DNA from: Saccopteryx bilineata | Lineage: Eukaryota; Chordata; Mammalia; Chiroptera; Emballonuridae | DNA: 64,000 nucleotides | Direction: 5' to 3' | Assembly (NCBI RefSeq): GCF_036850765.1 | Contig: NC_089494.1 | Location: 57,615,809 to 57,679,808 of the forward strand | Part shown: piece by piece, positions 27,901 through 42,615 of the stretch | Numbering within the stretch: position 1 is the stretch's first letter | How the letters are laid out: each line of letters begins with the position of its first letter | Notes under the pieces: generated by a model | Databases searched by the model: none | The model's input: only the letters and a program-made list of their open reading frames with translations | Told to the model about the DNA's origin: nothing | Program-made: the position numbers and the translations under genes

Positions 27901-29432
27901 GAGGGGAAGACACGGGTTATTAACCAACAAGACCGCACTGTGCCACGTCCTCTGACACAGAAGAGATCTCCTCTTCTTCAAAGTAACAGAGTCCTCTGCT
28001 GGCACACTCAGAAGCACTCAGTACGCCTTTAGTCTGCAGGTCGCTGGGGTGGGAAGAAGCCCCCTCTCCCACAGGGGACTGAGGACTGCCGAGGGCTCAC
28101 TGGTTCTTCACTGGACAGGGCGAAAGGACCTCAGGATGACAGGATGAAAAGGAGGTAGAATCCCAGATAAGCTTCAGTTCTGAACCCACAGCTGTAGCTA
28201 AAGAATTACTGGCAGAGGACACTAAACTGTGACACGCTGGCCTTCTCTTACGGAGTCTGAGCACTCAGATCAGAGGCTTTTTACGCTCACTTCTTCCTGA
28301 GCTTACTGAACAGGTAAACATTGAAGAGGCACAGATACAGGAAAACTCCCTGGTTCCACAGCCATTAGATGAGACATAAATAAGTTTAATAGTAAATGTA
28401 ATGACTTTAAGAGACCCATAATTAAATCTGACATTGATTTGAAATATGTTTGCAAATATATATCATACAAATCACTGAACTTCACCTTTGTATGTCACAC
28501 ACAACTCTGTTACATATATGAACATGGCTAATTAACTTGCCAAAATGAAAAAGCAATAAATAAAAAAAGTCATATTACTATAGATTTTTCCAAAAGGCTA
28601 TAGGCACTTCCCTGCCCAGGCTGGATCTGGGCTAGGCTTGTGATGGGTGGAGGCACAGCACCTTGCTCTCTTCTTCTAGAATATTCTACGTGACCATTAT
28701 AAATGATGTCAGTCAAACTTTCTTGGAAAATGAGAATGCCAATTCCTCTTGTAAATCAGCTTACCAGAAACCTTCCCTAATTCTTACTGCACAGATGTCC
28801 ATTCAATTCTCTTCAAGAATCAGACTCTTAGACTCCTTCATAAGCTGAATTTTATATACATTGTAGCAAAATACATATCCTCTATCTAACAGGAAATATG
28901 CTATAGGAGGACGAAACCAATATCTGGTGTAGATGCAAGTAGGAACCATGTTTTTGGTTTTTTCATTTTTTAAAAATTTGCTTTAAACTTCTTTACAGGA
29001 AAAAAAGAGAGAATGAACACAAACCAGTGCACGTGCAGGGTGGACAGAGAGACAAGAGGCGGGGCTGGAGAGAACCAGACACTCGGACCCAAGCTATCAT
29101 CTGTGGAGCTGGGCAAGGGTCATGGAGACTGGAGAAGGGGACTTCTGGATGGAACTGTGCCATGGTAGGAGTTACAGATCTCCGAAGATACCCAAGGCCT
29201 CCTGGGGAAGGAAGTGAGCATGAAGCTCTCTCCCTAAATTCAGCTGTGCTAAGTAGCTAATGCATGTTATCTGAATCAGTCGGTCTCTGGAGTAATCAAC
29301 GTAACTATCTTGTCCTCCATGGCGACCCTGGCCACACTGGACTGGGAGATGTCAACTGCTTGCTTAGCTTATCAAGCTCAGAATTTAGAATTTCTGGCTG
29401 CCCACAGAAAAGAGAGACAGAGAGAGAGAGAG

Positions 29433-29463
<31 letters not shown>

Positions 29464-31123
29464 GACAGATAAGCCATTTAAGCAAATGGAGTCCTTGGGT
29501 TTAATACTTTGCTGGAATTGTGTCTAGGTAACTTTGTGAGAACAATGACTGTGTTCCTTTGGGGATGCTCATAAAGAAATGGGATTTATATGGAAGAATA
29601 TTTAAAGGGAGATAAAGAAAATTCCTGACCTTAGCTAAGGTGATAATAAATCTAGAAAGAGGAGTCAGATCCTAGCCCTCTGGGAGGGACACAGAAAATC
29701 CATGGGAAGGGTGGTGAAGATTATTAGGTCATGGGGACAGACTGTACCTTGAGGAAAGAGACAGGTGAGGAAGTTTCCGGTTTAGGGATATAGTTTCCCA
29801 GCGCAAAGAACTAGAAGAACAGTAAGAAAAAAGGAGTGTGGGTGTTTGGTGATGGGGAAGGTAATGGGTTGAGGATCAAGAGAAGGGGTTTTATCTGCAC
29901 TAGGGCACCTTCAACAACACTCCAAGGACTGGTGCGGCATGGGAGGGGGTCTCTTGCTTTTGTGTGTAGGGAGGTGGCGGTGAGAGCGGAGGGAGAGGCC
30001 CGTGAGGGGAGGTCATGGTGCAGTGGAGCTCAGAGGGTCAGGAAGAGTGCAGACTTGTCCCTGAGATAACGGCCTCACTGTTAAAATTTGAAACCAGATG
30101 CTCAGAAAAAAACCTAAGTTAAAAATTCATATTTTGAACATTATGAAAGTTTAAATTGGCAATTTAACCAGCAAAAATGGGTTTGTATATAACTCACAAA
30201 GAAAGAGAAGGGGATACTCCATTCAAACTGAAATCAGATAGGCCCCTGGGATATTGAAAACGAATTTTTATATGATTCCTACTGAAAATGTTTACATTGA
30301 TATCTTTTTTTGTTGTTAAAAGAAGTATATGGAATGGACCATTTAATAGAAGAATTCATGAAATGAAATTGAGGCTACAAAGCAAGATGTATTAATCTAT
30401 CTCTAATTGAGTATCTTTCCATTCTGGGGACTTATTCACTATTTTATTTATCAATCTAGGTATTATGAGATTAACAAATTAAAGTGGTAACTAGGTTTTC
30501 TGTCTGAGATGGATGGAGTAGGGGTTGTCTACAGCTTGCATTTCCCGCTCTCAATGTTTGCCCGTAAACCTTCAGCACTGGATTTGGCCTTTACACCCCG
30601 CTCAAGAAAGCAGCCTAAGGCTTCTGTAAAATCCTGTGCCAGGGAGGAGGCCTGATCCTGGAACATTCTGGTACCAATAAGTACAGTTTGGAATTGAAAT
30701 ATTTAGGAGATGCTTTTAACACCTGTCTAGAAAGAAATTAAAAGACAAATGGATTAACAGTGGAGATACTGGCACTGAGATTTAGCAATTGTAAACATGA
30801 AAAAAAAGATAACACAATAGCAGGTCTATGTGTATATGGCTTCCGGAGCCAGGAGCGAAGGTGAAAGGTCTGCTGCTGCTGCTGCTGTTCCGCATATGTG
30901 TGCTGGGGTCCTCCTGGGGGGCGCTGATTGCGTTGGGACTCAGCACCATCCCATGCTGAGGGGCAGTGATTCTTTTTCCACCCCCTATTCTGTTGTATTT
31001 GGCTGATGTTGCAACTGGACCACTTGGGTGTTGGCGCTAAGTATCAACAAGAAGAAATCTCTGAAACATCTTGGGTGCCTTATTCATCAGGAGCCAATCT
31101 CAGCTGCCCCAGGCACCCAAGTG

Positions 31124-31163
<40 letters not shown>

Positions 31164-34100
31164 AGTGAGGGTAAAGAAAATGAGTGAGTCGGAGTCATTT
31201 GGAAGAATTATAGGTAAAAGGTACTAGCAGGATCGGACGGGCTCAGAATGTGTGCGATAACTTTAGCACTGGGAAGAGGACAGACTGGGAATTGAGGAGA
31301 ATAACAGCAGTAAAAAAAAGCAGTGCGCTGAGTCACCAGCATCAGGTCACTGAGATGGGGCTGAAGGAGCTGAGGGAGCTTGCTCATGGTCCTGCCAGAT
31401 GCTGCTATGCTGCGGTGTGCAGTTAAAATGATAAATCCTAGTGCGTTCAGAGTAACTCCCCCCCCGCCCCGGTTATTCCTAAATTCAATGCTAAACTTGC
31501 CAATAACTTTTCTCATTAGATGCATCTAAGTTATTCTTAACTTCTATGGTCAAAGCTACTCTGGGAGATAGGCATGAATACTTTCCTCTTTTAAAAGCTT
31601 TGTCTCTTCTGTGCTTAATATTTAAACATATAAACCCATTCTATTCAAATAGTTTCTAATCCCAGTTTTATTATATTCACAATATGTATCTGTAATTAAA
31701 AATGAACACAGTAGAAACATTCACTTTCCTACATGCCATCTTAGAAGTACATTATTTAAGGAAACATTAGTATTTTACTTTCCACACTGAGATATTATTC
31801 TCTAATAATCACTTGATTTCTTAATTTTATAAATGAAAGATTACATTTAAGAATTATTTAACTGATTATTCTTGTATCTATTGTTAGAATCCGTTACCAT
31901 GTTGGTGTCATATACTTGACTCATCTGCGTTTGATACATACATAAAGTACAAATGAACTGTGAAGTCTATTTCAAAAATTTGTTCTAATATTCAGAAAAT
32001 GTGAGTTTAAGAGTCAATCCTCTAATAAATCCCAAGTCCCTGGTTCATTTCATAATCAAAAGCAATTGTTTCTCAAACAATCCAGCTAAATGCCTCAATA
32101 AAAATGCAAGAGTCAGCTGCCATTCAAAGTAGAAAACCAACAATCCTCGCACCAGTGGCCATCATCTTACAATACAACCAAAACCTCTCCATATTTCCAG
32201 CAATTTGAATCTGACAATATACTCCACCACTAGCGAGAGTAAAACTATTATTAATTCAAGAATTATTATCTAATAGCCAAAAAACTAATACCCACTAATG
32301 TTATGAACTCGGTATTCTATTTTAAAAAATTGACAGGATGTCAAGATTAAACAAATATTATTATTTACTTTTATCCAGCAAAGGATTCTTGTATTTACAT
32401 GGTCTACTTTATGTTTCCTATGGACAGTTCATTACTTTAAACACTAATCAATTTTAAATTTGTTATTCCTCTATTCTCTTAATATCCATTCTATTTTCTC
32501 TTAAAAAAAACACACCTCAAACAAACCTCTAGATATGAATTAAAGATCATTTAACTTTGGTGGTTTTTCTACATTATATTTTCTGATTTTCAGTTCAATA
32601 TTCACTCTAGAAAACCATTTTCCTTTACTAAGTGTCACTTTTGTAGCCATTTAGAGATGACATCAAAATTCACCTTTCTTACCCTCGCATTTCTTTATTC
32701 TCAACTCTTGTTCAAATAGTCACATTGCTACAAAAAAAAGCACAATTTATGTCTGTAGTAACATGACTTTTCTTAGAAAAGCAGAAATCAGTTAGCAAAG
32801 CTTCCAGTACCAGTATTGCAAAACAAAAACAAAAAACAAACAAAAAAACTGTATTGCTTAAGGAAATCCCACACCACAAAGGCAGTGTTCAGTTGCGCAA
32901 CCTTGAACTGAAATTATTTTTACACAGACAGAAGGAGGGAACCGGATTTTGTAAGTTTTCCATTGCAAATATCGATACCCGTGTCAACTCCTGCCATGCA
33001 AAGGTAGCCAGAGAACATGCGAAAGCTATGCCAAGACGCTGTCACACGCAAGTGGCACCATTAGAACAGGGGAGGTGACACTCGTACACAGTTTCTCATT
33101 GTTATCAAATGTCCGCTTGAGATTGAAATCCACTCACTGTTGTAGCCACTGCTGCCGCTAGCCTCTGCCGGCGCCGAGTTGTGCTGAACTGGCCCTTCAC
33201 AGATGGCCCTTCCTGACAGTGAATGAGAGAAGGAGGGAGGAAAAAACACGGGGTGAGGCAGAGAGAGGACAGGACGTGGGAGGACGGAAGATAATCAGAT
33301 AAGGGACAGGGACCGTTTTTAACTGAAGTTGACTTAACCTAAATCTTAGTATTGACAAGAGCTGTAAGGGGCATTTGGGCTGTGAGAAACGCTGATCCTT
33401 CTCACGGCAGAACACCCAAACACAGGAGTCTAACTGCTAAATATAACTCCTACCCCCAAAGGAGATGGAAAGGTATGAACTGACAAATATCTTGCGATTT
33501 CAAGGCAAAACACGTTTGCATACTGTTTTACTCATGCAATGTTATGTTATATGAAGTCAAAGGCACTCAATAAATGGAAGAAAATAAAAGAGTAAGTTCA
33601 GGAAAAAGTAATTAAATAAATCATGTGCAAAGGTTAAAACGAACGGGTTGAAACGGGAGCTTCCTGTTGGCCAAGCAAAGTTTTTTGTTTTGTTTCTTGA
33701 TGGGAGGAAAAAAGTAAGGGGAAGGGATAAATAGCAGGAATCTTCAACTCCCCATTTATTTCCTTCCTACGAAGCTCTCTGGGGTTCAATGTTAGGCATG
33801 GTATTGGGATTTTCAGGTTGAAGAATTTTCTAAGAAGAGCTCCACTGCTTAAAAAAAAAATCACAATTTTCTCAGTGTGTGGAGACAATGCCTACAAAAA
33901 TCAACTATGTGGCCGTTTGGCTCAGCGGTAGAGTGTTGGCCTGGCGTGCGGGGGACCCAGGTTCGATTCCCGGCCAGGGCACATAGGAGAAGCGCCCATT
34001 TGCTTCTCCACCCCCCCTCCTTCCTCTCTGTCTCTCTCTTCCCCTCCCGCAGCCGAGGCTCCACTGGAGCAAAGATGGCCTGGGCGTTGGGGATGGCTCC

Positions 34101-35097
34101 TTGGCCTCTGCCCCAGGCGCTAGAGTGGCTCTGGTTGCAGTGGAGCGACGCCCCAGAGGGGCAGAGCATCGCCCCTGGTGGGCGTGCTGGGTGGATCCTG
34201 GAAGGGCGCATGCAGGAGTCTGTCTGACTGTCTCTCCCCGTTTCCAGCTTCAGAAAAAAAACAAAAACAAAACAAAACAAAAAAACCCCAAAAAACCCAA
34301 AAAACAAAAATCAACTATGAAAACCTGAAAGCCTACGTTTCATTCAGTGACAGGCACCTGTGCATAAACCAGCAAAAGAGTTTCTGAGCTTTCTTTCTTT
34401 TCTGCCCTTCCTGGTGGACAGGATTAAGGGACAATGACATTTCCTTATAAGTACTCAACTCTGCCTCCATCTGACAGATCCTGACTCTCCAGGGTTGTGA
34501 GCAATAATTTCAATTCCAATAAACTGAGACACACCCAAGAGTCACAGAACAGTCCAGACAGAGAAAAAAAAGCAAGACTGCTTTAGTCTTTTAGAACAGA
34601 AAAATATTTTAAATTCTTTCTTTTATTTCCAATACTCTTTATATTTGCCAAATTACTATATATTTCTCTTCATCTTCTGAAATCCTCTGCGTATGTATGT
34701 GATGTTTATTGTACACACACATACGTACATCATTTGTTTTCCACCAAAAAACAATTGTACACAAAATCCCTGTATGTTTAATGTAGAAAAAAAGAACTGA
34801 TTTTAAGCCTGCAGTATAATTTGAGCATCTGTGAGATCTAGGATAGCTACACATGAATGACATCGGGTCATTTATCTGCTGCTCCACAATTCCTACTATT
34901 CCTCATTTTCTCCAACAACTAGGGATCTAGTATTTAATTTATGCTATCACAACAATGAAAATTAGCAACTCTCTCTTTCACAACAACTTTTTAAAAATCA
35001 TTCTGTTGGAAGTTCAGGGTTCGATTCTTATTCAAGGCACACAAGAGAAGTTACCATCTGCTTCTCTACTCAACCCCCTCCTTCTTCTTCTTCTTCT

Positions 35098-35140
<43 letters not shown>

Positions 35141-38100
35141 CCCCTCCTGCAGCCATGGTTCAAACGGTTTGAGCAAAGTTGGCCTGGGGCACTGAGGATG
35201 GCTCCATGACTTCACCTCAGGCGCTAAAATAGCATGGTTGCAGAGCAACAGAGCAGTGGCCCAGAGGGACAGAGCATCATCCTTTCGTGGGCTTTCCGGG
35301 TGGATCCTGGTGAGGGTGCGTGCAGGCATCTGTCTCTCTGCCTCCCTGCCTCTCACTTAATGTAAAAAAAAAATCAGTCTGTTCTTGTCTTCTTGTACAG
35401 CATTTAAATCCCAGCCCAGCTGTTACTGTATAACGATGATATTGAGACTTATTAGAACCAGAAAATTTGAGGTTAGGGATACAGGAAGTTCTTTTTATAA
35501 AAGGTAATCTCCACAGAACTTTCTAGAACAGATGTTGCCTTCAATGAATTGCACTATGGATTCCTGAGGCTAGCTTCCCAATGACTTCTTGTAGAAATAT
35601 GGCCATAACCTTCAAATTCAAACCAATAACACAGTCTAATCTATTTAAGAATACTAGTCAAACACCACTGTAACATGCTCATTTTTACTTTCCTGGGGTC
35701 AATTTTTAAAATAATGTGTTTTATAATTATTTCAAAATGAAAATTGCTACAGAATGCTGAATGAAAAATTCAGTGTAAGCACTACCACCATCAACAGCAA
35801 TAACAGTAAGCACCACTACCACCACCAGACAGTCTAGGTTCATTCACAAATGGCTCATATACTTAAAGCTACAAACAACAGAGGTGACGAAAAATGAGCC
35901 ATTCACTAAAAAAGCCTCTCAATTTGGCTGCAACAATGGCCATCAAAGAAAGTGATTTAACTACTGAGATGATTATGGGCTCAAAACAAGTACACATGTG
36001 GTACCATCAGATGGAAATCTCATCGTCAAGAAACATGTAAAACAAGAAGGAACATCCTGTACATTAGGGTGGGAGAAGGTGGTGGTTAATCCACTACAGT
36101 AAAAATAAATGTTACGTCTTTCTGTAGGTAAAATACTAATGAGTAATGGCATTTATATTGGTCATAGTCATTCCTGGCTGATTCTATGGTTCGTTGGCCT
36201 AAAGGACCCTGGAAAGCCTGTTTGTTTCAGTAAGCAGAAAAGGTCCAGGCATGGACCAAATACTGCAGCATCCACGCACCACACCTTCTGCTTTACCAGC
36301 CAGTCCCTGTGGAAGTGGGGCTTCTCTGGGAATGAGTAACGCCTTACTGCTAGCCCCAACTCTATTTCCATTTGGAGGTGTAACTAAATCTCCTACTTTT
36401 GAAAGTGTCAAGTTTTCTTTGAGTGTGGGGATGAGCTGATTTCAATTTCCCTCAAAAATAATCAAACCAGAATCACAAGGGCTATTTTGCTACTCTTTTG
36501 GAAAAACAAAAACGAAGTAAAACAGCATCAATAAAAACTTAAAGACAAGCCACCCAAAACTGTTACAGAAGAATGAAGAATATTTTCCTGCTTTTCGAAA
36601 AAATCTTCATAAACTTTCTGCACATTGGAAAGCGCAGCCTGTGAATATGTAAGCTATTCAGAATTGCACTCTCTTTCCTTCAGAAAAACAGCGATGGGAC
36701 TATGGTGGCCTCGTGGCCACAGTAGGGTGGCCAGGCGCATTGCACTCAGACTCGGTGAGAACCACTCTATTCAAGACAACAGCTGTGATTAGAATCTATT
36801 CAATGGCAAATCTTATAAAAACAAGACTGAAATAATATCTAATCTCAAATATATACATATATACATATATATACACATGTTTTTTCTTTAATGCTGACCT
36901 TTCTCAATAATAATTTTTTTAAAACGGTTCTTTTTTCCTGGCTATAATAACCATAGATACCATGCTTTTTAAAAAACAGCAACAAAACTAGAGAATCGTG
37001 TGGTCAAAACAAATGAAACTGCCAAAAGCAATTTTAGGTAATTTTCTTGTGAGGTCATTTGGCACATTTGTCTCTGCGGTATTAATTTTCTGAATTGAGG
37101 GGGAAACAGACAAAAACACATCAAACAAAAGAACACAAAACACTGTGTTCATAGAATGTAGACATTAAGAATAAAACATGGATTTTTTAGTGCTTTGAAA
37201 ACTTATTTTCAAATACATCAGATTAGCAAGAGAATGAATAAAGAGTTTGTTATTTATACATTCAGAATTATGGCACAAAAAATGTTACTGATACAGACAG
37301 AATTAAAGAAGAATTTTGTTATTCAGAAGACATTGCAGAAATCTAAAAAGCAGTTCCCTTTACCTTTGTATTAGAACATAAATTGATTTATAGTGCAATA
37401 AAAAGAAAAGCAAACTTAAAAGTCTCATTTTGATTGTGCAGGGCAAGAGTCCTTTATAATACATAGCTATCATTGTAGAAGTACAGCTTCTAGTTTGAAA
37501 ATCTAAAAATGATTTGATTTACAGCATAAGGATTTAGGCATTCATCGTATTTAGTAGCAATGCAATAAAATTACAAAATAGGACCTTATTTAAAATTATT
37601 CATTTTGGCCCTGGCTAGTTGGCTCAGTGGTAGAGTGTTGGCCCGGTGTGTGGATGTTCTAGGTTTGATTCCTGGCCAGGGCACACAGGACAAGTGAACA
37701 TCTGCTTCTCCACTCCTCCCTTCTCCCCCTTCTCTCTCACTCTTCTTTTCCCACAGCCATGGCTTGGTTCAAGAGCATCAGCCCTGGGTGCAGGGGATGG
37801 CTCCATGGAGCCTCTACCTCAGGTGCTAAAAATAGCTAGGTTGCAAACATGGCCCCAGATGGGCAGACCATCAGCCCTAAATGAGGATCACCAGGTGGAC
37901 CAGAGTCTGGGTGCATGCGGGAATTCTGTCTCTCTATCTTCCCTCCTCTCACTTGGAAAATAAAATAAAATAAATAAAATAAAATAACTCATTTCAAACA
38001 AATGAATTATTAAAAATAAATTTAAAGTAAATTTATCATGAGCCATTAGACTTTAGTTCAGATTTTAAAAGTGATTGTTGAAGGCCAAATATAATATCTA

Positions 38101-41100
38101 TTTTTGTAGAATCATGAAAGTTTGGAATTGAAAAAGAATTCAGAGATCATTACGTTAACTCATTTACCTTATCTTGGAGCAAACAGAAGCCCAGAAAAAA
38201 ATGAGAAAAATGCATGAAATTATACCGCCAGGAAATCACAGTGATTAGGCTAGATCCCAGGTTTGCTGATTTCCAATCTATTGCAGCCCTCATTCTTTTA
38301 CTGACAGATGAAAATTTGGATAAAGCTGGCTCTTTTAAGATCTAGCATATAAAAATTAATGTTCATTGCAAATCATTGGATCTTTAGGTGAAATTTTTAA
38401 GGTGATTTTTTGTTTAAAATATAGTTTAATGGTTCTAAGGTCATAACTGAGAATTAAAATGCCACTTTGCAGCCATATTAAATAATCTTTACCCTTTTAA
38501 AAATTCTTATTACTTAGATCAGAGTAAAAAGAATAGATTTCCCTTTAGTTATCATAGATAATATATGTAACTTAATCTGAAAAGCACTGGCTTTAAAGCA
38601 GTTAAGCTGCTGTAAACTTCTTAACTTCCATGAGCTGATATGTAAACACTATACAAAGTATGTAAAAATATGAATGAATGAAAAGTAAAAAAGTAAAGTC
38701 TGTACCTGCAGTTGTATTTTTGTATCTTTGCTGACACTTTTTGTTCTCCATCTTCTTGTGACCCGCTTGTCTTTCTTTGAAATATCTACACAGTTAGCCT
38801 ACATTGCACAAATAGTTAAAAGCAACAAGGTATTATTAAGTTTATACAAAGTATTATTAAGTTCACACAGGGCATAGACAGAGAGAGCATAGCAAGTTAG
38901 TCAAGACTGGTTGTTAGACACCTAAAGCAAACCAGCCAGGAAAGGAAGGGATTATGTGATGCATAGTGGACATTAAAAGCAAAGACAAGAACTTAATCAT
39001 AAAATATACTTTTTCTGCTATACAAAATGAAAAGAGGATTAGCGATCCTCAGCATTTTTTTTTGCTATATGAAAAGATGTTAATAATTCTGAAAGCATCT
39101 AAGTTATATCTTTAAAGCTATCATTTCTAATGTAATACAAATACAGAAGAATGATTCAGATTTTTATTTCTTCTAGTTTGTATTAAATGTAAAACATTAC
39201 AAATTAGACATCTTAACACAATGGCACCAAGATTAAAAACAATTTTTAAATTAACTCCAGAATAGAAACTAATTTGTATTTTAATTATTTCCCTTTAAAT
39301 GTTATCTTAAAAAATCCAGTAAAAATTCTGAGTTATTATCTTAAGGTCCTTTTACCAGCAGTAATATGTTTACCTGCATGTCAGTAAAGTTGGGTGCTGA
39401 CTGAGTTCTCTGAAGTATTTCCAAACTTTGCAGGAGTTTGCTAAGTTCCACAAGGTTTGACTGGCAATGTGCAAGGTCTAATAAAAATCAGAAATAAAAA
39501 GAATGTTAGGATCAAGTAGGGAGAGGTGGCAGAGGTAATAACAGGGAGTCAATCCAAACAATGGTAAATATGACTAGGCCGTCCCATGTTTATGTATAAT
39601 AGTGGTAACAGCAAATGGAAAAAGAAAAAAAAAGACAGAGCTTTCTCTGGTTTAGAACCATAAAACCACTGATTATTATCAGATGACTTCAAAGTGCACT
39701 ATTGCAAATTAACAGCTATTAGTGCAGAGAGCCATTAAATTCTCAGCCAAATTGTATGTGCTCTCTTTCCTGCTCAGGTGGCCCTTGTCGCATGAAAAGC
39801 ACACTCAAGGGAACTTCAGCAGTTGAATGGTTTTATAGTTTTTTTGTGGGTTTTTTTAGCAGGTGAGGGGGGGAGAAGGACAGAGAGGGACAGAGAAACA
39901 GGAAGAGAGAGAGATGAGAAGTAGCAACCCATAGTTGCAGCACCTTAGTTGTTCATTGATTACTTTCTCATATGTATCTTGACTTAGGGGCTCCTCTGGC
40001 TGAGCCAGTGACTTCTTGCTCAAGCCAGCGACCTTGGGCTCAAGCCAGCAACCATGGGGTCATGTCTATGCTCCCACGCCCAGGCCAGCAACCCCACGCT
40101 CAACCTGGTGAGTACACAGTCAGGCCAGCAACTTTGGGATTTTGAACCTGGGTCCTCAGCGTCCTGGGCCAACACTTTCCACTGTGCTACTGCCTGGTCA
40201 GGCTGGTTTTACTGTTAAGAACCTGTATTCCTGTTCCCAAAATAGTTTATAAGGTGGCTACTTGGAATACAGGTGGAGTCAAAGTCAAATCCAAAAAAAT
40301 AAGATGAAAGACATTGTCAGATGAACATCTGTATCTCTAATTTAGCTCACTAACAATGTGGCCATGCATGATTTCTTTAAAATCTATTAGAGATGTTACA
40401 GTAAGCAAAACCAAAGATTCCCAAAGTGTGTCCGCTGGGCCCATAGCTCAGCATCACCTGGGCATGAAACTCATTCTGTTTGAAATGCTTAGAATGAAGA
40501 AATGACTTTTCATTTTATTTTTAATTTCTTGATATATTTAAAAAGAGAGAATTTTTAAAGATCTGCATATTGAAATGTCACAAAACACTGACTTTTAGTA
40601 TATGAAATTAAATATAGTCAAGAATATTGAGTTATTACTATTATTTACTCAATTCATAAATATTTAGAACATGGCTCCCAGTTATGGGATGGCTTCTGCA
40701 TGTGCACTCTTTATGAAGAGATGCAACAGGGAATGTGTATAAATCTGTAAAATTGTAAAGTGATTGTTCTTATTTTTGTGGCAGTTGGTGAAAACTTATC
40801 TTTGTTTCACATTAAATCTCAAAGCTCTGAATTGTTACAAATACAGGATAGGTAGCAAAACATTGCTGTTAAATATGGCTAAAGATTAGCTGGGTCAAAT
40901 AACAAATAGTTGTGTTTGGGGATTTTGGACATTTTTGGTGGATTTTTTCGGTGACTATGAAACAAAATAGAGAGGTAACTATGAGAATCTTTACAGAGGA
41001 CAGACTCTGCACACTTCATGGAGAACAATTCATCTGAGGCCAGGCCACACCTTGGCCCCTCCTTATAAAAGCATCTGCGTCAGGATGAAGCCCGGGGGGC

Positions 41101-42580
41101 TGATCAAGCGCTGTTCCCGTTCCTCCAGGGAGCTCTAGGTCATCAGGGAGGGGACCACCCAATAGAGGTGGGAGGGAGAATACTGGAAAGGCCAGCGCCC
41201 TTGCACCACCTACAGGGAAGGCAGCACCCTTGTATACCCATCTCCTCCCCTTTGTAGAAAACAAGGTGACAGTGGCTTTGAAGGGCAGGAAACACAGAAG
41301 ATGAAAGGGAAAAAATGAGGAAGAAAAGTAGTGCAAAGAGGGAAGGAGGGGATGAGAGGGAAGAGGAGAAAGAAGATGGCCAGAAGGGACCCATAATTTA
41401 ACTTGCCTTCTAAATAACAAAATTACATCAAAAGCAAGGTGCTGGAACATTAATGTTGTCTATCTACTGAGCCTTCTAACCAGTAAATATTACATTTATT
41501 CTTCTTATAATTGTTCTACACAAATGGTGCATGTAGGTTGCACAGAAATACAGACATGGCTTAAAAAACCCTTTCTAACCGAATGGAAAGGGAACTTTGT
41601 GCATGAACTCAATTCAAGGCAAATGACTCGAAACTTTGGGAGTCATAATTCAGTTGATTCAGGAGTCGCCGATTTACTTTACATTTCTTTAGTTTTAGTT
41701 TTCTCACCTGTCAAGTGGTGATGCTAATATTTACTTCCTGACTTAGAGTAGCAACTGAGATGGTAGGTGAGAAAATGCTACTAAAACCAGAAATGATCTT
41801 TAAGGAGTTAGTTATTTTCTCATCACGCCTTACTTTGTTCCACACAGAAACATGTCATAAAATTGTGGAAAGGTTAAATAAATTATACGAAGTTACCCAT
41901 TTATTACTTCATTTAGGTGTCACTGGCTGGGTTGGGGAGACACTGTGTGCCCAACAAAGTTCTAAGCACAGGAAATACAGCAGTCAAGTGAGATTCATGG
42001 GTTTTATATTCTGGTTAAAAATAATGTACACAGAAAACAATCTGTGTGTTCAAGCTTTAACAATGGCATATAAAAAACACAATGACATATACTGGTATAT
42101 AAAAATGGCACATAGAATATTACTGTGATACTTTGTTTCTATGGGGGAAAATGCTCTCTAAGAGCCAACTAATTCCCTTAGGCACTTGAGAGGATCTGGA
42201 TTGCTCTAAGTCCAGATCTCTGAATAGCTAGTCACTTGAAGTATTACAACTACAAACCAGATGTGCTCTGTGTTCAAGAAGATGTTACACAATGAACTTC
42301 TGAAATGCAACCAACCTCAGTGTTGGGGGTCCTATGAAATGATCAGCATAGACCATAAAGAAAGTGCTGTGGTAGTTTAAGAAAGGGAGAGTTCCTGTGG
42401 TGTGAAATCTCAGAGCAGACTTAAAAGAGAGTGGGATCTTTTAAGAAATGTGTGGAGCCTGACCTGTGGTGGCACAGTGGATAAAGCGTCAACCTGGAAA
42501 TGCTGAGGTCGCCAGTTTGAAACCCTGGGTTTGCCTGGTCAAGGCACATATGGGAGTTGATGCTTCCAGCTCCTCCCCCC

Positions 42581-42615
<35 letters not shown>

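Larger units (their letters stand above)
27897..33137. other. OSBPL6 intron W9-W10
   Basis: Holds a microsatellite and the A-tailed insertion 30836-31161. SINE-free, unlike most of the window. 31162-33137 is AT-rich and unremarkable. Confidence 0.65.
33213..38705. other. OSBPL6 intron W8-W9
   Basis: Three Rhin-1-like SINEs and a MIR-like relic. 35370-37600 holds no recognised element apart from short TA-rich runs near 36840. Confidence 0.65.
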
